Of a DNA stretch of 64,000 bases, positions 26,092 through 33,371 are shown one piece after another. A program made the translations under genes and the position numbers. Location: the NCBI GenBank assembly GCA_021799275.1, contig JAJZAT010000003.1, positions 73,708-137,707 on the forward strand, in the 5' to 3' direction. A model generated the notes under the pieces. It had not been told where the DNA came from, searched no databases, and worked only from the letters and a program-made list of their open reading frames with translations. This DNA comes from Bacillota bacterium. Lineage in GTDB: Bacteria > Bacillota > Sulfobacillia > JAJZYS01 > JAJYTV01. The first letter of the stretch is position 1. Each line of letters opens with the position of its first letter.

Positions 26092-27193
26092 GGTAGCTCC
26101 AGATGCTCGGATCCTCGAGCCCGAGGCGCCAGAGCACGATGCCGCGCAGGCCGTAGCCCGACGCCAGCCGGACCTTGCTCTCGAAGTCCGTGAGGCCGGC
26201 GTAGTAGGCGATGTGGCGCACGCCGTCCTGCCAGTAGACGAGGTCCTGCGCGGACGGCGACTCGCCGTGCTGCAGCGCGATCTGGCGGAATGCCGCGAAC
26301 GAGAGGCCCTGGGCTGTGCTCGAGCCGCCCCAGTCGTAGCCGTAGAGGGGTATGCCGAGCACGACGCGCCGCGGCGGGATGGTGCGCGCAGCGAAGTTCG
26401 CCACCTGCTGCACCCACGCGGTGCTGTCGATCGGGCCGGCGCTGCCTCCGGCGTAGTGCTGGTCGTAGGCCATGACCATGACGAGGTCGGCCTCCTTGCC
26501 GAGCGCCTTGTAGTCGTAGGCGCCGGTCCAGGAGTTCCCGGGCTCGTCCTGGGTCTCCGCGGGCACGGAAAGTGTCAGGTAGTAGCCGTAGCGGTGCAAG
26601 AGATCCGCAATCTGCCCGACAAAGCTCGTGTAGGCCTGCCGATCGTTCGGCGGCACGCCCTCGAAGTCGAGATTGATCCCGTCGAAGCCTTCCGTCTCGC
26701 ACAGGCCCAGGAGGCTTTCCATGGCGCGGCGGGAGGCCACGGGACTCTGCAGCAGGGGACCCAGGACCTGTCCACCGTACTGGTTCTGCTGGACGAGCGC
26801 GAAGACCCAGAGATCGTGGTCCCGCGCGTACTGCAGCACCCGCTCGTCGGGCTGTCCGGTGATCGCGCCGTTGGCCCAGATGGTGTACCAGTCGGGCACG
26901 ATGCCGGACAGGAGATGTGCGTCCTGCTCCAAGGTCTTGTAGCCGGCTCCGCCGGCGCCGCCCTCGTAGTAGCCGAGCACCAGGGGCGTCGGCAGCCCGG
27001 CCGCGTGCGGTGCCCCGAGCACGACCGGCGCAGGCGCCACGCCATGGCCACCTACCGGCGAGAAGAGCGCGTCGACCTCATGGGCCACGCGTCCCAGCAC
27101 CTCATGTTGCAAGAAGGCCCCCGCCGCAATGATCGCACCGACCAGTACGGCGAGGGCAAGGACTTGCCTTATGTCGATGAAGCCGCGCCGCAC
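26078..27193 (-). CDS. GH18-family glycoside hydrolase, membrane-anchored (spore/cell-wall type)
   Basis: An N-terminal hydrophobic segment (VLALAVLVGAIIAAGAF) acts as signal or anchor. The GH18 barrel follows: LVLGYYEGG, SGIVPDWYTIWANG, the catalytic motif FDGINLDFEG, VMVMAYDQHY, VVLGIPLYGYDW and GIVLWRLG. The DxxDxE acid is present. It resembles YaaH/YdhD-like enzymes of spore formers that act on N-acetylglucosaminyl linkages in peptidoglycan, but without LysM repeats. The GTG start follows a GGTGGGGGG stretch. It is the last gene of a minus-strand group with the Rid and glutaredoxin genes. Confidence 0.88.
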   Translation of the reverse strand: MRRGFIDIRQVLALAVLVGAIIAAGAFLQHEVLGRVAHEVDALFSPVGGHGVAPAPVVLGAPHAAGLPTPLVLGYYEGGAGGAGYKTLEQDAHLLSGIVPDWYTIWANGAITGQPDERVLQYARDHDLWVFALVQQNQYGGQVLGPLLQSPVASRRAMESLLGLCETEGFDGINLDFEGVPPNDRQAYTSFVGQIADLLHRYGYYLTLSVPAETQDEPGNSWTGAYDYKALGKEADLVMVMAYDQHYAGGSAGPIDSTAWVQQVANFAARTIPPRRVVLGIPLYGYDWGGSSTAQGLSFAAFRQIALQHGESPSAQDLVYWQDGVRHIAYYAGLTDFESKVRLASGYGLRGIVLWRLGLEDPSIWSYLTGP

Positions 27194-27259
27194 GGGCTTC
27201 CCCCCACCTTCAGGGTTCGCCCATGCCTATGCGCCAGGGTGCCGTCCCATGCGGGTCGC

Positions 27260-27661
27260 CTAGGCGTCTGGTCGCCTGGCCACCGCCTCGATCTCCACGA
27301 GCTGGTCCTGGTAGCCGAGAAAGGTGACGCCGAGCAGGGTACTGGGCGCGGGGTGCGCTTCGAAGAACGCCTCCACGACCCGCCAGGCCTCGATGAGATC
27401 GCGGCGTTCCCGGGCGGCCACATAGACCGTCGTCTTCAGGACGTCCGCGAGCCCGCAGCCTGCCTCGGCGAGGGCACGCTCCAGGTTGTCACAGGCCCGC
27501 TGCATCTGCGCCGGGACGTCCCCCGGGCCAACGACAGCACCTTCCTCGTCCAGCGGGCAGGCACCGGCTGTAAAGACGAGGCCCGTCCCCTCCGCGACCG
27601 CGGCGTACGCATACGGTGCGCCCGGATAGAGAACGCCTGGTCCTACCAGCGACACAGCCAT
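27260..27661 (-). CDS. Rid (YjgF/YER057c/UK114) family protein, noncanonical
   Basis: The 133-aa protein has the Rid pattern: GLVFTAGACPLDEEGAVVG, QMQRACDNLERALAEAGCGL, VLKTTVYVA and LVEIEAVA. True RidA deaminates reactive 2-aminoacrylate with an arginine before the final strand; here the corresponding stretch reads PSTLLGVTFLGYQDQLVEIEA, with no arginine, so it belongs to another Rid subfamily of unknown activity. I start at ATG 27661, with GAGGAG about 10 nt upstream; the 295-aa track ORF crosses the glutaredoxin gene out of frame. It lies between the glutaredoxin and GH18 genes. Confidence 0.85.
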   Translation of the reverse strand: MAVSLVGPGVLYPGAPYAYAAVAEGTGLVFTAGACPLDEEGAVVGPGDVPAQMQRACDNLERALAEAGCGLADVLKTTVYVAARERRDLIEAWRVVEAFFEAHPAPSTLLGVTFLGYQDQLVEIEAVARRPDA

Positions 27662-27851
27662 CTGCGTCACGCTCCTCTGCTGAACATCCAGGCACTCTTC
27701 GCAACCTCGGTACAGCACGAACCCGCGCCCGTGAGGAGCAGGCCGAAGGGCTTCGGCAAGCGCCCGGAACCCTGCGCGGGTTCTGCGTCGCCCAAGGCTG
27801 TGCGAGCCACTCCCCAAGGCAGACGGATGCCGAGGGTACGCAAGCGGCCCT

Positions 27852-28103
27852 TCAGGCCCGGCTCGCTCCCCCTTCGGCCAGGATGGCCTCCTCGTAGGCT
27901 CCCGGGTCGAAACCGACCAGCACCCGGTCGCCGAACTGGGTGACCGGCACCGTCCGCGCGTCCGTGAGCTGGCGCATTTCCCGCATATATCTGCTGCTCG
28001 TGAGGATGTTCCGCTCCTCCCACTTGACTCCTCTCGCCGAGAGGAAACGCCGCGCCTGGGCGCAGTGCGGTCAGAGCGGAACGACGTACATGACGACCGA
28101 CAT
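27852..28103 (-). CDS. Probable selenocysteine-containing glutaredoxin-like protein (in-frame UGA, U-P-H-C)
   Basis: This gene is missing from the ORF track because codon 11 is TGA (28073-28071). Reading through gives 83 aa: MSVVMYVVPL, then U-P-H-C, AQARRFLSARGVKWEERNI, the cis-proline motif RTVPVTQFGDRVLVGFDP and a final helix. This is a complete NrdH/glutaredoxin fold in which the first redox cysteine of CPxC is the UGA codon. A 7-bp hairpin with a GGC loop begins 25 nt after the UGA, as expected of a bacterial SECIS. Sec-containing glutaredoxins are known in clostridia. A 14-bp palindrome GGGCCAATTGGCCC lies about 38 bp upstream. The alternative is a TGC-to-TGA mutation or read error; no sel genes are in the window. 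Confidence 0.72.
28029..28045 (-). promoter_or_regulatory. SECIS-like hairpin downstream of the UGA codon
   Basis: On the mRNA the stem UCCUCUC / GAGAGGA closes a GGC loop. The stem starts 25 nt and the loop 32 nt after the UGA, and a G occupies the first loop positions, which are the general properties of bacterial selenocysteine insertion elements. It lies inside the coding sequence and also encodes FLSARG. Confidence 0.6.
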
Positions 28104-28160
28104 CTTGGAACCTGCCTCCCTCCGCCGTCTCCGACATGCTGGGCCAATTGGCCCCGGCGC

Positions 28161-29144
28161 TCACTCGACCTGCAGCGCCAGCTTGAGCGTATTCCCGCCA
28201 GCGGTGATAACGACCGGCCAGTTGCCCGGCGTCGTCCGGCTGCCGACTTTCCACGACCAGGCGACGTGGCCCTCGCCGTCCGCCTGCTTCGCCACGAGAC
28301 CGGCTGCCCGGCTCGGCCCGCTCGCGTACAGGGCCTCGATCGCCGCCGTCACTCCCGGAGTCGTGCGGATCTCCACGCTGGCGTACTGGCCCGGCGCCAC
28401 CCGAAGCATCGAGGCGACAACCGCCAGCCCCTTGGCGGAACCCGTGAGGCCAGTGCTGCCGCCGGTCTCCGCACTTCCCTTCGGGCAGTCCCGGTCGCCG
28501 TTGCCGCAGATCCCAGTGGTGACGGACGCGGCGGCCGCCGCCTTGGTGAACGCGATCGTGCCACGGCCGTTGACGATCCAGGCCGGGTGGATCTCGTTCC
28601 AGTCGTGGTCCTTGTCGTCCACCCAGGCACCCCAGACGGTGATGGCCTGCCCAACCGCCGGCACCCGGACGTGCGGCTGATCCATGGGGATGATCTCGAC
28701 GACGAGGTTGCCGCCTTGGTATCGGTCGTTGCCGCGTGAGAGCAGTCCCTTGTACCTCGGTGCCAGCCGCACGTCCAGATGCCAGTCGTGGTCGGCCTCC
28801 CGCCGCTCGCTCACGACGACTCCGGCCGCCGTCCTGCAAAAAGACAGCAGCTTGAACCGGTAGGTATGGTAGACGCCCGCGGACCAGTCGGGGCGACACT
28901 GTGGGCGAGCGTGGCTCGCAGCGATGGACGCGAAGGCTTTCGCCGAGTCCACCGGCGACAGCGCCAAAGACCGCAAGCCGGCGCCGGCCGCCTGCGCCGG
29001 CCCGACGGCCGCAAGCACCAAGGTCAGGGCCCCTAGGGCCACCGGCAGACGCCGCGCCAGCCTACGCGGCCGCAGGCCGCTGCGCAAGGCCGCAAGAACG
29101 AGGCCGGCGGAGAGGAACAGCCATACCGCGATCGACACCGACAC
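28161..29144 (-). CDS. Secreted or membrane-anchored protein of unknown function
   Basis: The 327-aa protein starts at GTG 29144 with AGGAGATGG upstream. A first hydrophobic stretch (SIAVWLFLSAGLVLAAL) and a second one ending in VGPAQAAGAG suggest an anchor plus a signal-like segment. The outside part has two histidine-rich repeats of similar type, ADHDWHLDVRL and KDHDWNEIHPAW, around a beta-rich core with GGNLVVEIIPMDQPHV, paired cysteines (CRPDW, SFCRT; CGNGDRDC), and a C-terminal Ig-like domain (GNWPVVITAGGNTLKLALQVE). The DHDW.E.HP pattern hints at a metal or ligand site. I do not recognise the family. It is 57 nt upstream of the glutaredoxin gene. Confidence 0.75.
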   Translation of the reverse strand: MSVSIAVWLFLSAGLVLAALRSGLRPRRLARRLPVALGALTLVLAAVGPAQAAGAGLRSLALSPVDSAKAFASIAASHARPQCRPDWSAGVYHTYRFKLLSFCRTAAGVVVSERREADHDWHLDVRLAPRYKGLLSRGNDRYQGGNLVVEIIPMDQPHVRVPAVGQAITVWGAWVDDKDHDWNEIHPAWIVNGRGTIAFTKAAAAASVTTGICGNGDRDCPKGSAETGGSTGLTGSAKGLAVVASMLRVAPGQYASVEIRTTPGVTAAIEALYASGPSRAAGLVAKQADGEGHVAWSWKVGSRTTPGNWPVVITAGGNTLKLALQVE

Positions 29145-29188
29145 GCGACCATCTCCTGATTCTCCGGGGGGCGTCCGCAAGGCGCTAC

Positions 29189-29222
29189 GCGAACCACCCA
29201 GCCGCAGGGCCGGGTGGTTCGC
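29189..29222. terminator. Terminator-like hairpin after nfo
   Basis: An 11-bp perfect stem GCGAACCACCC/GGGTGGTTCGC lies 17 nt after the nfo stop and before the secreted-protein gene. No T-run follows. Confidence 0.6.
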
Positions 29223-29238
29223 ATCGCGCGCCCATGCT

Positions 29239-30084
29239 CTACCCTGCCAGTTCCTTGGCGATCGCGATCTCCGCGCCATACTCCTTCCAGTCGTCCACCG
29301 GCGTCTCGAGGATCAGCGGCAGGCTGCGAATGAACTCGTTGCGCAGGATGGCCCCAATGCCGTCGCGTCCGATCTGGCCCTGGCCGAGCTTCTCGTGCCG
29401 GTCCCGGTGGGAGCCGAGGGGCTGCTTCGAGTCGTTGAGGTGCATGGCGCGGACGTGCTCGAGGCCGACGATGTCCTCGAGCTCCCCCACCATGTGCGCA
29501 ACGCCTGCCGGCGTACGCAGGTCGTAACCCGCGGCGAACAGGTGGCAGCTGTCGAGGCAGACGCCGAGACGCTGGTCCTGCACGCGGTCGAGCACCTCGC
29601 GGATCTGCTGGAACGTGCAGCCCACTTCGCTGCCCTGGCCGGACATCGTCTCGATCAGCAGCATCGTCTCGCCGGTCGGCACCGCAAGCACGTCCTTGAG
29701 CGTCGCGACCAGCCTGTCGATCCCCGCTTCGGGCCCGTCCCCCTGGTGGCTCCCGGGATGGAAGTTGAGGAACTCGCCACCGAAGCTGCCCGCGCGCAGG
29801 AGGTCCTCGCGCAGCACCATGCGGGCGAACTCCGCCACCTTCGGGTCGCGGCCGGCCGGATTGACCGTGTACGGCAGGTGCCCGACCGTGTCGCGCACGT
29901 CGGTTTCACGGCTCAGCACCTTGAAGCGCTCCGCCTCTTCCGCGGGGATCTGGCGCGCCGCGCCGCCGCGCGGGTTCCGCGTGAAGTACGCGAAGGTGTT
30001 GGCGCCGATCGCCTGCGCGTCGGCAATCGCCTTCGACAGGCCCTGGCTGATCGAAAGATGCGCCCCAAGCCTCAGTTGCGTCAT
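29239..30084 (-). CDS. nfo: Endonuclease IV (AP endonuclease)
   Basis: The 281-aa TIM-barrel enzyme shows the family start RLGAHLSISQGL, the TRNPRG motif, LNFHPGSHQG, LLIETMSGQGSEVG, LDSCHLFAAGYDL, AMHLNDSKQPLGSHRDRHE and a C-terminal LETP. These contain the histidines and acids that bind three zinc ions. It cuts DNA 5' to abasic sites in base excision repair. The ATG overlaps the stop of the hydroxyacyl-CoA dehydrogenase gene by 4 nt, so it is carried at the end of an acyl-CoA operon, an unusual partner for a repair enzyme. Confidence 0.95.
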   Translation of the reverse strand: MTQLRLGAHLSISQGLSKAIADAQAIGANTFAYFTRNPRGGAARQIPAEEAERFKVLSRETDVRDTVGHLPYTVNPAGRDPKVAEFARMVLREDLLRAGSFGGEFLNFHPGSHQGDGPEAGIDRLVATLKDVLAVPTGETMLLIETMSGQGSEVGCTFQQIREVLDRVQDQRLGVCLDSCHLFAAGYDLRTPAGVAHMVGELEDIVGLEHVRAMHLNDSKQPLGSHRDRHEKLGQGQIGRDGIGAILRNEFIRSLPLILETPVDDWKEYGAEIAIAKELAG

Positions 30085-30941
30085 GAGGCGTAGTCGTAGA
30101 AGCCGGCGCCAGACTTGCGGCCCATGCGGCCGGCCCGCACCAGCTGGTGCAGCAGCAGCGGCGGCTTGTAGGCCGGATCGCCGAACTCCCGGTAGAAGTA
30201 GTCCATCACGGCGTAGCAGACGTCAACGCCGGTGAAGTCGAGCAGGGTGAAGGGACCCATCGGATGGTTGAGGCCGAGCTTCACGGCGGTGTCGACGTCC
30301 TCGACGCTCGCGACGCCCTCCTCCACCACCTTGCAGGCCTCCGCGAGGAACGGCATCAGCACGCGGTTGACGACGAAGCCCGGCTGGTCCTTCTGCACCG
30401 CGATCGGCGTCTTGCCGAGCTGCGTGGCGAACGCCTGGGCCTCGGCCATGGTCGCGTCGCTCGTGTTGTAGCCGCGCACCACCTCGACGAGCTTCATCAC
30501 CTGCGCCGGGTTGAAGAAGTGCAGGCCGCAGGTGCGGTCGGGGCGCGCCGTGACGCGGCCGATCTCGGTGATCGACATCGAGGAGGTGTTCGTGGCGAGG
30601 ATCACGCCGGGTCGCGCCACCTCGTCGAGGCGGCGGAAGATCGCCTTCTTGGCCTCGAGATCCTCGTAGATCGCCTCGACGCAGAGGTCCGCGCTGCCGA
30701 GGGCGTCGAGATCCTGCTCGAAGCTCAGCCGCGCGAACGTCTGCGCGGCCGCCTCCTCGGTCAGCCGTCCCTTGGCGACCGACCGCCGGTCGATTTCCCG
30801 GATGTAGTCCTGCGCGCGCGCAAGCTGCCGCGCATCCGTCTCCACCACGGTGACCTTCAGTCCCGACTGCGCCGCGACGTGCGCGATGCCCGATCCCATC
30901 GTGCCGGCGCCGACGACGCCTAGGGTGCGAATCTCCGCCAT
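30081..30941 (-). CDS. hbd: 3-hydroxybutyryl-CoA dehydrogenase
   Basis: The NAD-binding motif GVVGAGTMGSGIAH, the catalytic His region GLHFFNPAQVMKLVEVV, DQPGFVVNRVLMPFLAEA and a C-terminal GRMGRKSGAGFYDY define the short-chain 3-hydroxyacyl-CoA dehydrogenases (Hbd/PaaH). The length of 286 aa is typical. It oxidises 3-hydroxybutyryl-CoA to acetoacetyl-CoA, or the reverse, and is followed metabolically by the thiolase encoded 15 nt upstream. The operon order is thioesterase, thiolase, dehydrogenase, nfo. Confidence 0.93.
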   Translation of the reverse strand: MAEIRTLGVVGAGTMGSGIAHVAAQSGLKVTVVETDARQLARAQDYIREIDRRSVAKGRLTEEAAAQTFARLSFEQDLDALGSADLCVEAIYEDLEAKKAIFRRLDEVARPGVILATNTSSMSITEIGRVTARPDRTCGLHFFNPAQVMKLVEVVRGYNTSDATMAEAQAFATQLGKTPIAVQKDQPGFVVNRVLMPFLAEACKVVEEGVASVEDVDTAVKLGLNHPMGPFTLLDFTGVDVCYAVMDYFYREFGDPAYKPPLLLHQLVRAGRMGRKSGAGFYDYAS

Positions 30942-30956
30942 GGTGCTCCTCCTCGC

Positions 30957-32126
30957 TCAGCTACGTTCGATCGCCATCGCGATGCCCTGGCCGCCGCCGA
31001 TGCAGAGCGACGCCACGCCGCGCCGCAGACCCCGGCGCCGCAGCTGGTACGCGAGCGTCAGCAGCAGGCGAGCTCCGCTCGCCCCCACGGGATGGCCGAG
31101 CGCGACGGCCCCACCCTGCACGTTGGTGCGCTCGCGCGGCAGCGCAAGCTCCTTCTCCACCGCGAGGTACTGCGCCGCGAACGCCTCGTTCACCTCGAAG
31201 AGGTCGACCTCGTCGAGGCTCCAGCCGGCCATCTTGAGCGCGCCCCGGATCGCCTCGACCGGCCCGATGCCCATATAGCGCGGATCGACGCCGACGGAGG
31301 CGTACCCGGCGATGCGCGCGAGCGGCTGGGCGCCCGCCCTCGTCACCGCTTCCTCGCCCGCCACGACGACGGCCGCGGCGCCGTCGTTGATGCCCGAGGC
31401 GTTCCCCGCCGTCACCGTGCCGTTCTGGCGGAAGCGCGCCGGGAGCTTCTGCAGCTTCTCCATGCTGGTTTCGCGCGGATGCTCATCGCGGGTCACGTCG
31501 CCCTTCCTGGTCTCGACGGGCACGATCTCCTCGGCCATGAGGCCGTCCGCCATGGCCCGGAGCGCCCGCTGGTGGCTCTCGAGGCTGAAGGCGTCCTGCG
31601 CTTCGCGGGAGATCTCGTAGCGCTCCGCGAGGTTCTCCGCCGTGTCTGCCATCGCGCAGCCGCAGTAATCGTCCGTCAGGGTGTCCCAGAGGGCGTCCAG
31701 CACCTGCGCGCCACCGAGGCCCCAGCCGAACCGCACCCCCTGCAGATGGTAAGGCGCGTTCGACATCGACTCCGTGCCGCCGGCCAACGCCGCCTGCGCC
31801 TCGCCGAGCACGATCGCCTTGTAGGCCTGGACCGCAGCTTCGAGGCCGCTGCCGCAGAGCCGGTTGACCGTCAGGGCCGGCACCCGCTCGTCAAGGCCGG
31901 ACTTGAGCGCCACATGGCGCGACAGATAGGCGGCGCCGCGGCCCGCCTGGATGACGTTGCCGAAGAAGCACGCGTCGATGGCGTCGGACGCGAAACCGCT
32001 GCGCGCGATCGCCCCCTTGGCCGCGTGCACCCCGAGGTCCAGCGCGGAGACGTCCTTCAATCCCCCACCGAAGCTGCCGAACGCCGTGCGCGCCCCCTCG
32101 ACCACATAGACGCGGGCTGCGGCCAT
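30957..32126 (-). CDS. Acetyl-CoA C-acetyltransferase (thiolase)
   Basis: All thiolase hallmarks are present in 389 aa: the active Cys in VNRLCGSGLEAAVQA, GGTESMSNAPY, NEAFAAQYLA, GHPVGASGARLLLTL and the second Cys in SLCIGGGQGIAMAIE. It would join or split acetyl-CoA units (acetoacetyl-CoA). The track ORF of 767 aa includes unrelated upstream sequence; the real ATG at 32126 shares a base with the stop of the thioesterase gene (TGATG) and follows GGAGGAGGCGG. It works with the adjacent dehydrogenase in short-chain fatty acid or polyhydroxybutyrate-type metabolism. Confidence 0.94.
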   Translation of the reverse strand: MAAARVYVVEGARTAFGSFGGGLKDVSALDLGVHAAKGAIARSGFASDAIDACFFGNVIQAGRGAAYLSRHVALKSGLDERVPALTVNRLCGSGLEAAVQAYKAIVLGEAQAALAGGTESMSNAPYHLQGVRFGWGLGGAQVLDALWDTLTDDYCGCAMADTAENLAERYEISREAQDAFSLESHQRALRAMADGLMAEEIVPVETRKGDVTRDEHPRETSMEKLQKLPARFRQNGTVTAGNASGINDGAAAVVVAGEEAVTRAGAQPLARIAGYASVGVDPRYMGIGPVEAIRGALKMAGWSLDEVDLFEVNEAFAAQYLAVEKELALPRERTNVQGGAVALGHPVGASGARLLLTLAYQLRRRGLRRGVASLCIGGGQGIAMAIERS

Positions 32127-32599
32127 CACTCCGCCTCCTCCTTGCGATGCTTCTCCCGGAGCCGCAGGCGCTCGGTCCGCCGCTCGGCCGCCTGACGGAA
32201 GCGCAGGCGTTCCTCGTCGGTCTCGAGCTCGAGCCGGGGCACCTCGGTCGGCGCGCCCTGCTCGTCCACGGCGACCATGGTCAGATAGGCCGTCGACGTC
32301 CGGCGCCGCTCCCCTGTCAGGAGATTCTCCGAAAAAACCGCCACCTGCGCTTCCATGGAGCTGCGGCCGACCCAGTTGAGCCAGGACCGCACGACGATCG
32401 CCTCGCCGACGTGCACCGGTCCCTTGAACTCCAGGCTGTCGGCCGACGCCGTGACGACATTGCAGCGCGCATGCCGAAAGCAGGTGATCGATGCCGCGAT
32501 GTCCATGAGCTGCATGACGCGCCCGCCGAAGATCGTCCCGAGCGGGTTCGCGTCGTTCGGCATGACGATCTCCGTCATCTCCACGCGCGAGTCCGACAC
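32126..32599 (-). CDS. Acyl-CoA thioesterase, YciA/YkhA hotdog type
   Basis: The hotdog domain contains the family start EIVMPNDANPLGTIFGGRVMQ, LMDIAASITCFRHA, DSLEFKGPVHVGE and RRTSTAYLTMVAVDEQG. The tail is charged and helical (RQAAERRTERLRLREKHRK). YciA-like enzymes hydrolyse short to medium acyl-CoAs. The track starts at TTG 32611; I prefer GTG 32599, since a TATATT -10-like box overlaps the TTG, but neither start has a strong ribosome site. It is the first gene of the operon and divergent from the GntR-type regulator. Confidence 0.85.
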   Translation of the reverse strand: MSDSRVEMTEIVMPNDANPLGTIFGGRVMQLMDIAASITCFRHARCNVVTASADSLEFKGPVHVGEAIVVRSWLNWVGRSSMEAQVAVFSENLLTGERRRTSTAYLTMVAVDEQGAPTEVPRLELETDEERLRFRQAAERRTERLRLREKHRKEEAE

Positions 32600-32741
32600 A
32601 TGCCTCGCCAATATACCACCACCAAACTGAAGCTACCGTTTCCCAGGGGTGAACACAAGGAGCGCGAACCGGGAGCCCTGCGCCCGAAATCGACGCGAAA
32701 CGCCTCGCGCTCATGGTAGGATCGGCGTGGAGGGATGCGCC

Positions 32742-33371
32742 ATGTCGGACGGACGCCTGCCGGAGCGACTCGCGGAGGTGATCGCCCAGCGCCATTGCAC
32801 CGCACCGGACGTGCCACTGCCGTCCGAGCGGCGTCTCGCGGGGGAACTCGGAGCCAGCCGCGCCATGGTGCGCGAGGCCCTTGCCATTCTGCGCGCGCAG
32901 GGCCAGATCCGCGGCGATGGCGGGCACCCTGCCGTGGCGGCGGTGATCCAGGTGCACCCGGAGCCGCCGCTTGCCGACCGCGCGGCGATGCTGGAGGCGC
33001 GCAGCGTGCTGGAAGGCGAGGTGGCGGCACTGGCCGCCCTGAGGACAGGCCCTGAGGAGTATGCGCGTCTCAGGGACCGCCTGCGCGCCCTCTTCGCGGC
33101 CGAGTCGCCCGAAGCCGCCTGGCGGGCCGAGGCCGATCTCCACCGGGACCTCCTGGCCGCGGCCGGCAACCCCATCCTGGAAAGTCTTTGCCTGCCCCTG
33201 CTCGAGGCGGCCTACCGCGAGCCGCCCGAGGCCACCGGGCCCGAGCGGCTGCGCGCGCACCAGCGCCTGATCGCCGCGATCGGTCGGCAGCAGCCTCAGC
33301 TGGCGCGCGACATGGTGCTTGAGCTCCTGGTCCCGCGGGAAGTGTCGCCTGGGGTCACAGGTAGCGATTGA
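32742..33371 (+). CDS. GntR/FadR-family transcriptional regulator
   Basis: The N-terminal winged helix has LPSERRLAGELGASRAMVREALAILRAQG, the GntR helix-turn-helix. The C-terminal part is an all-helical FCD-type effector domain (AAMLEARSVLEGEVAALAAL, ADLHRDLLAAAGNPILESL). It has 209 aa from ATG 32742, preceded by GGAGGG; the track ORF starts 31 codons too early. It is divergent from the thioesterase-thiolase-dehydrogenase operon with about 140 bp between, so it probably controls that operon. Its 3' end overlaps the convergent peptidase gene by 17 bp. Confidence 0.88.
   Translation: MSDGRLPERLAEVIAQRHCTAPDVPLPSERRLAGELGASRAMVREALAILRAQGQIRGDGGHPAVAAVIQVHPEPPLADRAAMLEARSVLEGEVAALAALRTGPEEYARLRDRLRALFAAESPEAAWRAEADLHRDLLAAAGNPILESLCLPLLEAAYREPPEATGPERLRAHQRLIAAIGRQQPQLARDMVLELLVPREVSPGVTGSD

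Noticed and set aside
27667-27843. 58-aa minus-strand frame between the glutaredoxin and Rid genes
   Set aside because: It starts only from TTG with a poor ribosome site, has no family features and overlaps the Rid ribosome site. The 190-bp space looks noncoding.
27852-28103. Treating the glutaredoxin frame as a plain pseudogene
   Set aside because: Only one interruption exists, it is at the Sec-for-Cys position, the rest of the frame is intact, and a SECIS-like hairpin is in place. A mutation is still possible and is stated as the alternative.
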